A DNA stretch of 64,000 nucleotides from positions 1-64,000 of the forward strand of contig PABA01000048.1 in the NCBI GenBank assembly GCA_002699025.1, read 5' to 3'. The position numbers and the translations under genes are program-made. Shown here one piece after another: positions 35,882 through 44,085 of the stretch (positions are counted from its first letter, which is position 1; each line of letters starts with the position of its first letter). Below the pieces are notes generated by a model. The model was not told where the DNA came from and made no database searches. It saw only the letters and a list, made by a program, of their open reading frames with translations. The stretch is from Sandaracinus sp. (GTDB taxonomy: Bacteria > Myxococcota_A > Polyangia > Polyangiales > Houyiibacteriaceae).

Positions 35882-37338
35882 GGCCGGGCCTCCGCGCCGG
35901 CCTCGCCGGCCAGGGCGTCCACGTCGAGCTCGCGCCCCTCGAGGCGCCCGCGGAGCTCCGCGATGGCCGCCTCCACGCGCCTCCGGGCCGGCCCGCCCGG
36001 CAGGTCCCGGCGCTCGACGGCGGTCTCCATGTCGAGGGCCCCGTAGACGCTCTCGTCGAAGGCCTCGTGCTCGGCCCGGAGCGTCTCCAGGCTCAGCTCG
36101 CTCAGCACCTTGCCCTCGGCGACGGCGCGCCCGACCAGCCGGCCGACGACGTGGTGCGCCTCGCGGAAGGGGACGCCCTTCGAGGCGAGCCAGTCCGCCA
36201 GCTCCGTGGCGTCGAGGAAGCCCTCGCGGAGGGCGGCCTTCATGCGCGCCGGGTGGAAGGTGGCCGTCGCGATGGCGCCCGTGAGCACGTCGAGCGTGTC
36301 GTCGACGGTGTCGAAGGCGTCGAAGACCGGCGCCTTGTCCTCCTGCATGTCGCGGTTGTAGGCGAGCGGCAGGCCCTTGAGCATGACCAGCAGGTTCACC
36401 AGGTCGCCGACGACGCGGCCGGTCTTGCCGCGGGCGAGCTCGGCCATGTCCGGGTTCTTCTTCTGCGGCATGATCGACGAGCCGGTGGTGAAGGCGTCGC
36501 TCATGGTCACGAAGCCGAACTCCTGGCTCGACCAGAGCACGAGCTCCTCGGCGATGCGGCTCAGGTGCACGGCGCAGTTCGCCAGCGCCGCGACGGCCTC
36601 CACGAGGAAGTCGCGGTCGGCGACGGCGTCGAGGCTGTTGCGCATGGGCCGCGCGAAGCCGAGGGCGGAGGCGGTGCGATCCCGATCGAGCGGGAAGGTG
36701 GTCGAGGCGAGGGCCGCGCAGCCGAGGGGCGACTCGTTCAGGCGGTTGGCGGCGTCGAGGAGGCGGCCGCGGTCGCGGTCGAGCATCTCGGACCAGGCGA
36801 GGAGGTGGTGGGCGAGGCGCACGGGCTGGGCACGCTGGAGGTGCGTGTAGCCCGGCATGAGCACGTCGACCGTGCCGGCGGCGCGGACGGCGAGGACGGC
36901 GAGGAAGCGGTCGACGCGCTCGGCGGTCGCGTGGCAGGCCTCGCGGGTCCAGAGGCGCATGTCCGTCGCGACCTGGTCGTTGCGGCTCCGGGCCGTGTGG
37001 AGCTTGCCGCCGACGGCGCCGACGCGCTCGGTGAGGGCGGACTCCACGTTCATGTGGACGTCCTCCTTGGCCGCGTCCCAGGCGAAGTCGCCGGCGGCGA
37101 TCTCGCCCGCGATGGCCTCGAGCCCGGACGCGATGGCCTCGGCCTCGTCCTCGCCGACGATGCCGCGCGCGGCGAGCATGCGGACGTGGGCGATGGAGCC
37201 GCGCACGTCCTGGGGCGCGAGGCGCTTGTCCACGTCGACGCTCGCGCTGTAGCGGAGCGCGACCGCGTCGAGGGCCTCCGAGAAGCGTCCGCCCCACGCC
37301 GTGTCCGTGCCCTTGGTGCTCTGCTCGTCCTTCGCCAT
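35878..37338 (-). CDS. argH: Argininosuccinate lyase
   Basis: A 486-aa enzyme of the fumarase/aspartase superfamily that splits argininosuccinate into arginine and fumarate, the last step of arginine synthesis. It opens with WGGRFSEALD, has HTARSRNDQVATDMRLW and TPGYTHLQ-type MPGYTHLQRAQPVRLAHH, and the superfamily signature GSSIMPQKKNPD holding the catalytic serine. The ATG at 37338 was chosen; upstream in-frame ATGs at 37350 and 37374 add only non-conserved residues. Translationally coupled to lysA. A 225-bp gap separates it from the P-type ATPase homologue, with no gene seen in it. Confidence 0.96.
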   Translation of the reverse strand: MAKDEQSTKGTDTAWGGRFSEALDAVALRYSASVDVDKRLAPQDVRGSIAHVRMLAARGIVGEDEAEAIASGLEAIAGEIAAGDFAWDAAKEDVHMNVESALTERVGAVGGKLHTARSRNDQVATDMRLWTREACHATAERVDRFLAVLAVRAAGTVDVLMPGYTHLQRAQPVRLAHHLLAWSEMLDRDRGRLLDAANRLNESPLGCAALASTTFPLDRDRTASALGFARPMRNSLDAVADRDFLVEAVAALANCAVHLSRIAEELVLWSSQEFGFVTMSDAFTTGSSIMPQKKNPDMAELARGKTGRVVGDLVNLLVMLKGLPLAYNRDMQEDKAPVFDAFDTVDDTLDVLTGAIATATFHPARMKAALREGFLDATELADWLASKGVPFREAHHVVGRLVGRAVAEGKVLSELSLETLRAEHEAFDESVYGALDMETAVERRDLPGGPARRRVEAAIAELRGRLEGRELDVDALAGEAGAEARP

Positions 37339-37563
37339 GCGGCAGGGCATAGCTCCGTCCGCGCGCGCGGACACGCCCCCCAGCTTTCCGGAGCGGCGCG
37401 CGTCGCTCGGGCGCGGAGCTCGATCCGCGGCGAGGAATCGGCAGGGGAGCGTGCCGCGCCGCCGAGCTGTCCCTGTGGATGGGCCGCGCCCGTGGCGTGC
37501 CCTCGCGTCCGAGGGGCCGGACGCGTGCGGCCGGTCTGGGCCGCATGGAGGTCGCGCGGCCGC

Positions 37564-39765
37564 TCAGCGGGCGGGGACGCGGAGCTCGATGCGGCGGAGC
37601 AGGCGCGCGCCGGCCGGGAGGGCGAAGGCGTCCACGGCCACCGCGAAGAGGGCGGCGGCCGCGGGGACGATCCAGCCGAGCGCCGCGCCGGTCACGACGA
37701 TCGCGCCGAGGCCGACGGCGAGCCCCACGCCCCGGAGGGCCTCGCTCCGGGCCGCCCGCGCCATCCAGAGCGCCGCCGCCGCGTCGCGCACGTCGTCCGT
37801 CGCCAGGGCCACGCCGCGCTCGCCCTCGGGGCTGCCGGCCGCGCCGAGGATGATCGGCACGTCCGCGGCGGCGAGCACGTCGTCGTCGTCGTCCACCTGC
37901 CCGACCGCGGCCACCAGCCCGCCGGACTCGCCGAGGCGCTTCACCTCCTGGCCCCGCTCGGCGGGCAGGAGCTCGGCCTTCACCAGGTTCACGTCGAGCT
38001 GCCGCGCGAGCACCTCCACCGTCGCCCGGCTGTCGCCGCTGATCAGCACGACGACGATGCGCTGGTCGAACATCCGCTGCACCGCCGCCCGCGCGCCGAC
38101 CCGCATGTCGTCCCGGAGCGCGATGACCGCCCGCACGCGGCCGCCGAGGCCGAGGAAGAGCGCCGTATGCCCCCGCGCCTCTGCCCGGGAGGCCTCCTCG
38201 TCGGCGAGGGCGATGCTCACGCCGTGGTCGAGGAGCATCTGCCGGTTGCCGAGCACGAGCTCCTCGCCGTTCCGCGTCGAGGCGGTCACGCCCCGCCCGC
38301 GCTCGAGCATCACCCGGCGCACGGTGCCGAGGCGCACGCCCCGCCCCTCCGCGTAGCGGCGGAGCGCCCGGCCGATCGGGTGCCGGGGCGCGGCCCCCTC
38401 CGTGGCCGCGGCGAGGCCGAGGAGGGCGTCCTCGTCGTCGTCGCCGAGCACGTGCACCTCGACGACCTCCGGGCGCCCCTCGGTGATCGTGCCCGAGGTG
38501 CTCAGCGCGCAGGTGGCGACCCGGCCGGCGTCCTCGAGCTCGCGGGGCCCGGGGAAGACGACGCCGCGCGCGGCCGCTGACGCCGCCGCCGCGACCAGCG
38601 GGGCCTCCGCCGAGCGCCGCGCGCTGAGGAGCGGCGCGGCGATCAGCACCGCCGCCGCCGCCGAGATCTGCCCCGCCAGGCCGGGCTCGCCCGTGAGCGC
38701 GAGGCCGCCCACGGCGCCGAGGAGGGCGAGCATGCCGCCCCAGCGCGTCACCTGCTCGGCGAGGCGCACCACGCGGGCGGCCCCCCGGCCGAGGTGGCCG
38801 AAGCGCGCCACGCGCACCAGCGCGCGCTCGTCGCCGACGCGGGTCGTCAAGAGGCGCACGGCCCCCTCGGTCACGCGGGCGCCGGCGAGGATCGGATCGC
38901 CGGCCACGCGCTTCACGGGCGTCTGCGCGCCCGGGTGGGAGAGCACCCAGGCCTCGCCGCCCTGCACCACCCCGTCCACGCCGACGACCTCGCCCTCGAC
39001 GTGCAGCACCTCCTCGCCGGTCCGGACGCGCCGCGTGGGCACCTCCTCGTAGCGCATCTGCTGGCTGACCTCCTTCGCCGGCACGCGGACGCGGCTCGGG
39101 AGGGGCTGGGTGAGGGCGTGCACCACCTCGCCGACCGGCTGCCGGGCGCGCGCGTCGAGCCAGCTCCGGAGCACCATGGCCATGGCGGCGAAGGCGGCGC
39201 CCGCGAGGCCGGCCCAGGCCTCCTCGGAGCCGTGGCGCGCCAGGAGCCCGGCGAGGGCGGCGAGGATGGCGCCAGTGGGACCGACGGCCCAAGGGAGGAG
39301 GCCCACCTCGCGGCGGATGGGGCGCCCGTAGGCGAGCGCGAGGCCGGCGCTGAGGGCCGTGAGCGCGGCCGAGCCGATGGCGACACCGATGTGGCTGCGG
39401 GCGAAGCCGCCGAGGATCAGCCCGCCCAGGGCGGCGGCCAGCGGCGCCCAGGGGATGGGCACCGGCGTGGGGCGGAAGACGGCGTGGAAGCCGGCCGTCT
39501 CCGTGGACTGGCTCGCGCTCGCCAGGTCGATGCGCGGGCGGGTGGCCTCGCGGACGCGCTCGGGCACGGAGCGGGGCGGCGCGGGCGGGGGGCGCGTGGA
39601 CTCGTGGGCGCGCTCGCCGCGGAGGAAGGCCTCGCGGCAGACCTCGGAGCAGAGGTAGCGGTAGCCGTCCTCGAGGAGGAGCACGCGGCGGGCCCGAAGC
39701 GGATCGGTGGGCGTGCCGCAGGCCGGGCAGGGCAGGGGCTCCGCGCTCGGCCGGGCAGGGTGCAT
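37564..39765 (-). CDS. Catalytically dead P-type ATPase homologue with zinc-finger N-terminus
   Basis: A protein of 733 aa laid out like a P1B metal ATPase but without the key residues. N-terminus: a four-cysteine finger (CPAC at 13-16, CSEVC at 39-43) like YHS/TRASH metal-binding domains. Six to eight hydrophobic segments follow. The phosphorylation motif DKTGT is LSTSGTITEG (421-430), so the phospho-Asp is Ser422. The ion motif CPC is APL (377-379). The TGES actuator loop is HPGAQTPVK, and the GDGxNDAP hinge is GQVDDDDDVL. Surrounding family sequence (HPIGRALRRYA, VVVLISGDSRATVEVLA, AELLPAERGQEV) is well preserved, so the protein is under selection. It cannot form the phospho-enzyme; a regulatory or metal-sensing role is a guess. 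Confidence 0.88.
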   Translation of the reverse strand: MHPARPSAEPLPCPACGTPTDPLRARRVLLLEDGYRYLCSEVCREAFLRGERAHESTRPPPAPPRSVPERVREATRPRIDLASASQSTETAGFHAVFRPTPVPIPWAPLAAALGGLILGGFARSHIGVAIGSAALTALSAGLALAYGRPIRREVGLLPWAVGPTGAILAALAGLLARHGSEEAWAGLAGAAFAAMAMVLRSWLDARARQPVGEVVHALTQPLPSRVRVPAKEVSQQMRYEEVPTRRVRTGEEVLHVEGEVVGVDGVVQGGEAWVLSHPGAQTPVKRVAGDPILAGARVTEGAVRLLTTRVGDERALVRVARFGHLGRGAARVVRLAEQVTRWGGMLALLGAVGGLALTGEPGLAGQISAAAAVLIAAPLLSARRSAEAPLVAAAASAAARGVVFPGPRELEDAGRVATCALSTSGTITEGRPEVVEVHVLGDDDEDALLGLAAATEGAAPRHPIGRALRRYAEGRGVRLGTVRRVMLERGRGVTASTRNGEELVLGNRQMLLDHGVSIALADEEASRAEARGHTALFLGLGGRVRAVIALRDDMRVGARAAVQRMFDQRIVVVLISGDSRATVEVLARQLDVNLVKAELLPAERGQEVKRLGESGGLVAAVGQVDDDDDVLAAADVPIILGAAGSPEGERGVALATDDVRDAAAALWMARAARSEALRGVGLAVGLGAIVVTGAALGWIVPAAAALFAVAVDAFALPAGARLLRRIELRVPAR

Positions 39766-39831
39766 CCCGGCCGTGCTACGCACTCGGGCTCGGGGCTGCA
39801 AGCCGAGGGCGGCGTCCCCCGACGGCGCGCC

Positions 39832-41553
39832 TCACTCCGTGACGACGATCCAGGTGCCGGGCCGCTCGCCGTCGCTGAAGACGCCGTGCCAGCTCGCTGG
39901 GAGCGTCGGGCCGGTCCACTGGAAGATCCACCGCGCGTCGGCCGGGGCCAGGTTCACGCAGCCGTGGCTCCGGACGCGGCCGAAGCCGTGGTGCCAGAAG
40001 GCGGCGTGGAGGGCGTAGTTGCCCTCGAAGTACATGGTCCAGGGCACGTCCTCGATGAGGTAGGACTCCTCGCCCGCGTTCAGGTCGTCCATCGTCGTCG
40101 AGACGTGCTTGGAGCGGATGCGGTAGACGCCGACGGGCGTCTCGTAGCCCTCGCGGCCGGTGGAGACGAGCGTCGCGAAGACGGGCTGGTCGCCCTCGTA
40201 GGCGACGAGCATCTGCTCGCCGAGGTCGATGTGGACCCAGCGCTCGTCCTCGCCGATCTCCTCCGGGCGCGGCTCGGGCTCGGCGAGGCGCACGGAGCTT
40301 CGCCGGACGACGTCGCCGTCGCGGGTCACGAGGTACTCGCGCGAGCCGCGCATCAGCCGGTCGGCGACGACGACGGGCGTCTGGCGCTCGAAGCGGCCCA
40401 CGTCGCGGAGCCGGTTCGTGGCGGCGACGCGGCGGAGGCGGTGGGTGCCCCCACGGAAGACGAAGCCGACGGGGAGCTGCCAGGGGCCGCCGAGAACGAC
40501 GCCCCGGTGGGTGGGCGGCTCGGAGGGGATGAGCGTGTCGGAGCGGACGTAGGCGCCGCGCACGGTCCGGTAGAAGGCGCGCCCGCCGTCGCGCTCCTCC
40601 CCGTCGAGGCTGACGTAGAAGCCGCGGCGCATGCGGAGGCGGACGTAGTCGGGGACGGTGAGCTCGCCGCGGGCGGCCGCGACGAGGGAGGGGTCCGGGG
40701 CCGCGTCGGCCGGGGCGCTCTCCTCGCCCTCGTTGCCCTCCGTGCCGGGCGGGGGCGGCGCCTCGGCCTCGGCGGCGCTGGCGGCGGCCTCGGGCGCGTC
40801 GTCCTCGGTGGCCTCGTCGTCGGCCTCGTCGGCGGTGGCCTCGTCGGAGGGGGCGCCCTCGCTCTCGTCCTCCGAGGCGGGCGGGGCCGGCACGCCCGCG
40901 TCCGGGTTGGGGGAGAGGGCCTCGGCCTCGGCTTCGGCGGCCCGGCGGAGCTGGGCGAAGGCCTCCGCGACCTCGCTCTCCTCGGCCTCGCTCGGCAGGC
41001 GCCAGAACTGGGCGACGTCGTCGCGCGCGGCGTAGGCGTAGCTGTAGGGGAGGGCGCCCTCGAGGGCCGGCGGCTGCGGGGCGGGCTCGAAGGTCTGAGG
41101 CTCGGCGCCGATCTTGAAGCCCTCGCCGCGGCAGACGAAGCCGCCGCCGGGGACCTCGAACCAGCCGCGGGCGCAGCCGACGCCGGGGACGCGCTCGCTC
41201 GCGCGGAAGCGGGAGCCGCGGCGCATGTAGCCGACGATCGGGCCCTCGTGGTGCGGGCGGCCGCGGACGCGCGCGAGGAAGTGGTAGGTGACGCCGTGGT
41301 TCGGGAAGCGCGCCTCGAAGGCGGCGCGGGCGGCCTCGGCCCGGGCCCGAGCCTCCGCCTCGGGATCGGGGGGCGGCGGAGCAGGGGCGGCGTTCGCGCT
41401 CGGCTCGGGGGCGGGCTCGGCTCGCGGGGCGGGCTCCGGCGCCGGCTCGGGCTCCGGCGCCTCGCTCGCGCCAGCGTCCTCCGGCGCACCGACGAGCAGG
41501 GGGTCGCCGCAGGCGACCGTCCAGAGCAGCCCGAAGAGGAACGCACGCCGCAT
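39832..41553 (-). CDS. YkuD-type L,D-transpeptidase lipoprotein
   Basis: A 573-aa lipoprotein (MRRAFLFGLLWTVACGD, Cys at the lipobox), with an Ala/Pro/Glu-rich low-complexity stretch right after the signal and a second acidic one (about 240-300). The catalytic YkuD domain is at the C-terminus (about 440-560): HIDLGEQMLVAYEGDQPV, then ALHAAFWHHGFGRVRSHGCVN, with catalytic Cys and His in SHGCVN. Such enzymes make 3-3 peptidoglycan crosslinks or attach lipoproteins to the wall. An SH3-like region (about 90-170) precedes it. The start at 41553 gives the only sensible signal. It is divergent from the M15 carboxypeptidase gene. Confidence 0.92.
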   Translation of the reverse strand: MRRAFLFGLLWTVACGDPLLVGAPEDAGASEAPEPEPAPEPAPRAEPAPEPSANAAPAPPPPDPEAEARARAEAARAAFEARFPNHGVTYHFLARVRGRPHHEGPIVGYMRRGSRFRASERVPGVGCARGWFEVPGGGFVCRGEGFKIGAEPQTFEPAPQPPALEGALPYSYAYAARDDVAQFWRLPSEAEESEVAEAFAQLRRAAEAEAEALSPNPDAGVPAPPASEDESEGAPSDEATADEADDEATEDDAPEAAASAAEAEAPPPPGTEGNEGEESAPADAAPDPSLVAAARGELTVPDYVRLRMRRGFYVSLDGEERDGGRAFYRTVRGAYVRSDTLIPSEPPTHRGVVLGGPWQLPVGFVFRGGTHRLRRVAATNRLRDVGRFERQTPVVVADRLMRGSREYLVTRDGDVVRRSSVRLAEPEPRPEEIGEDERWVHIDLGEQMLVAYEGDQPVFATLVSTGREGYETPVGVYRIRSKHVSTTMDDLNAGEESYLIEDVPWTMYFEGNYALHAAFWHHGFGRVRSHGCVNLAPADARWIFQWTGPTLPASWHGVFSDGERPGTWIVVTE

Positions 41554-42011
41554 GTTCGAGCCGTGGCATGGAGCCGGCGCGTCGGTCCACTTTTCCGCGG
41601 GTCCCCTCTTCCGGCGGTCGGCGGCTCGTCCGACGACGGTGCGGACTCGAGGCCGCGCCGTCTCGTCGGGGCTCGCCGGCCCGCGCGTCCGCCGAAGTGA
41701 GGGGCGTCGACCCCGCCGAGCGCCGCGATCCGGCGCCCTCCACCCCCACGCGCGCCTCGTTCGGGCTCCAGGGGCTCGAGAGAACGTCGTTCGGGGAGCG
41801 CCGACCCCGCGCCACCCCGCCGAAGCGCGTTCAGCGCGGGCCCTGGACCCCAGCGTGCGCTCCTGGCGCGGGCCGTCCAGCCCCTGAACGCCCGGCGCCC
41901 GAGGCCAGCCGCCGCCCGTTGCCCCTTCCCCGCGCGGCTTCACGGCGTGAACGCGTTTGCGCACGTCTCGTAAGCCCCGCTGGTACGCACGGTGAAAGTG
42001 CTGTTCGAGCG
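41554..42011. other. Divergent intergenic region of 458 bp, no gene seen
   Basis: This gap between the transpeptidase and the carboxypeptidase holds the promoters of both. A small inverted repeat (ttcac-ggc-gtgaa, 41939-41951) lies 60 bp before the carboxypeptidase start and could be an operator. I see no convincing open frame, RNA gene or larger repeat. Confidence 0.5.
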
Positions 42012-43304
42012 ATGCACACCCCCCGCACCTCCTCCCTCGCGCTCCTCTCCCTCCTCCTCGCCGCTCCCCTCGCTGCCGGCTGCGCCTCCGAGAACCTCGG
42101 CGCGGGCGAGGAGGGCAGCGCCGGCGACGTCGTCTCGAGCGGCGAGTCCCTCACCATCGACGAGGCCGTCTTCTCGCGCTGCTCGACCACCGCGGTCTAC
42201 GGCCTCTCGGAGCAGCTCATCGAGGAGCTGAACTGCATGCGCCCGGGGCTCATGTCCCGCATCGACGGCATCCCCGGCGTCGACCTCGGCGGCGCCGTCT
42301 TCCCCTACCTCCAGTCCGACGCCGCGGCCGCCCTCGAGCGCGTCGCCGCCCGCCGCGGCAGCCGCATGTTCGTCACCTCGGCGCTCCGCACGCTCCCCCA
42401 GCAGTACCTCCTCTACCGCTGGTTCCAGACCGGTCGCTGCGGCATCGGCCTCGCGGCGCCTCCCGGCCGCTCCAACCACCAGTCCGGCCTCGCCGTCGAC
42501 GTGAGCCCCTACGGCGGCTGGATCTCGAGCTTCCAGGCCGAGGGCTTCCGCTGGCTCGGCGCCAGCGACCCGGTCCACTTCGACTACCGCGGCGAGGACG
42601 TCCGCAACCTCAGCGTGCTCGCCTTCCAGCGCCTCTGGAACCGCAACCACCCCGAGGATCCGATCGCCGAGGACGCCGCCTACGGCCCGCAGACCGCCTC
42701 CCGCCTCGCCCTGGCGCCCCCGACCGGCTTCCCCGTCGGCGCGACCTGCGGCGGCGGGGCCCCGACGCCGGCCCCCGAGCTCGCCGCCATCGAGGTCTAC
42801 TGGGCGCGCCAGGCGGACGGGAGCTACGCGCTCCGGGCGCTCGCCCCGGCGGCCATCGAGCGGGTCGTCTACCGCGTCGACGGGTACGACATCGGCGAGG
42901 CCACGCGCGCCGACGGCGAGAACTTCCCGACCAGCTACACCTTCTCGAGCGAGACGAACGAGCGCCTCTTCGAGGTGCTCGGCTACGACGCCGACGGCGA
43001 GCAGGTCGGCCTCGGCGTCGGGCTCATCGACGTGACCGAGGGCACGGCCGTCTACATCAAGCAGATGGGCGAGGACCTCTACGAGATCGGCCTCGAGCGC
43101 GCACCGGAGGGGGTGGCCTTCGTCGAGGTCCAGGTGGACGGCCGCTGGACGCTCCCGGACATCGTCAGCGGCGAGACCCGGAGCCCGCGCGGGGCCGTGC
43201 GCTACCGCTTCGGCACGCTCGGCGAGCGCGACTTCGCGCTGACGACCTTCAACGCGGACGGCAGCCGGCGGGGCACGCTCTACCGGACCTTCACGCTCCG
43301 CTGA
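42012..43304 (+). CDS. M15-type D-alanyl-D-alanine carboxypeptidase lipoprotein
   Basis: A 430-aa peptidoglycan peptidase. The N-terminus MHTPRTSSLALLSLLLAAP...AAGCAS is a lipoprotein signal. The VanY/M15 domain (about 75-200) has the zinc motifs SNHQSGLAVDVSPYG (the SxHxxGxAxD type) and HFDY. A peptidoglycan-binding-like segment follows (LSVLAFQRLWNRNHP...YGPQTASRLA, about 205-240). The C-terminal 190 residues form repeated beta-rich units of unknown type. The first in-frame ATG compatible with a signal peptide is 42012. It lies next to, and divergent from, a YkuD transpeptidase, so the pair probably serves cell-wall turnover. Confidence 0.9.
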   Translation: MHTPRTSSLALLSLLLAAPLAAGCASENLGAGEEGSAGDVVSSGESLTIDEAVFSRCSTTAVYGLSEQLIEELNCMRPGLMSRIDGIPGVDLGGAVFPYLQSDAAAALERVAARRGSRMFVTSALRTLPQQYLLYRWFQTGRCGIGLAAPPGRSNHQSGLAVDVSPYGGWISSFQAEGFRWLGASDPVHFDYRGEDVRNLSVLAFQRLWNRNHPEDPIAEDAAYGPQTASRLALAPPTGFPVGATCGGGAPTPAPELAAIEVYWARQADGSYALRALAPAAIERVVYRVDGYDIGEATRADGENFPTSYTFSSETNERLFEVLGYDADGEQVGLGVGLIDVTEGTAVYIKQMGEDLYEIGLERAPEGVAFVEVQVDGRWTLPDIVSGETRSPRGAVRYRFGTLGERDFALTTFNADGSRRGTLYRTFTLR

Positions 43305-43328
43305 GTGGGGCGCCCGTCCGCCGCGCCG

Positions 43329-43360
43329 CACGGCCGCGTTCCCCCCGGAGCGCGGCCGTG
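43329..43360. terminator. Bidirectional hairpin between convergent genes
   Basis: Perfect 10-bp arms cacggccgcg (43329-43338) and cgcggccgtg (43351-43360) with a 12-nt loop lie 25 bp after the carboxypeptidase stop. No T tract. The right arm falls in the first copy of the 119-bp duplication. Confidence 0.4.
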
Positions 43361-43579
43361 CTCGCGTCCGCGTCAGAGCTTCGCGGCGGCGCTCTCGAGG
43401 GAGGCCGCGTACATCTGCTCGAGCATCGCGCAGAGCTCCTGCTCCGACGCCCCGTTCCCCCCGTCGGAGCGCGGCCGTGCTCGCGCCCGGGTCAGAGCTT
43501 CGCGGCGGCGCTCTCGAGGGAGGCCGCGTACATCTGCTCGAGCATCGCGCAGAGCTCCTGCTCCGACGCGCCGTTCCCC
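43347..43579. repeat. 119-bp tandem duplication of the 3' end of the SRPBCC gene
   Basis: 43347-43460 and 43466-43579 are nearly identical with a period of exactly 119 bp; differences are limited to a few bases (gcgtccgcgtcag against gcgcccgggtcag, gacgcc against gacgcg). The right copy contains the last 29 codons and stop of the SRPBCC gene on the minus strand. The left copy repeats that end outside the gene. Confidence 0.93.
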
Positions 43580-43911
43580 ACGTCGAAGCGCGAGCGCCAG
43601 CTGATGCGCGCCCCGAAGCGCGTCGGCTCCACGCGCACCTCGCCGACGTAGTGCTCGAGCGGCAGCGGCGCCTCGAGGATCGCGTAGCGATAGGCCATCG
43701 CCTCCTTCGCCAGCAGCTCCTCCACGACCTTCCCGCCGCCGTTCTCCATGGTCACCGCGCGCACCGACCCGAGCGCCTCGCCGTCGCCCTTCGTGAGCTC
43801 GAGCGATGCCATGCCCACCGCCCAGCGGTGCAGCGTCGTGAAGTCACCGACCACCGCCCACGCCGCCTCTGCCGAGGCCTCCACGTCCTTCGTCGCGCTC
43901 GCTTCCGCCAT
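43492..43911 (-). CDS. SRPBCC-family (START-like) protein
   Basis: A 139-aa START/Bet v1-like protein. The pattern ATKDVEASAEAAWAVVGDFTTLHRWAVGM at the N-terminus (split here only in description), then VRAVTMENGGGKVVEELL, then a C-terminal helix (ASEQELCAMLEQMYAASLE) is that of the polyketide cyclase/dehydrase group of lipid-binding proteins. No catalytic residue can be assigned. The gene converges with the carboxypeptidase gene, and its 3' end is duplicated downstream (period 119 bp). The intact stop is in the right-hand copy. Confidence 0.85.
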   Translation of the reverse strand: MAEASATKDVEASAEAAWAVVGDFTTLHRWAVGMASLELTKGDGEALGSVRAVTMENGGGKVVEELLAKEAMAYRYAILEAPLPLEHYVGEVRVEPTRFGARISWRSRFDVGNGASEQELCAMLEQMYAASLESAAAKL

Positions 43912-44085
43912 GGGGTCCAGTCCTCCGTGAAAGCCGCGACTCTACGTCCGACCCGCGCCCGTCCGCGCCCCCGGAACGAAGGTACGAAAAACTGCCACGA
44001 GCCGGGCGCGTCACCCCCGCGCCGAACCTTCCGAGACGCCGCCTCCCGACGTCGCCTCCGGGACACCCCGGAGCGGGACCTGGCG

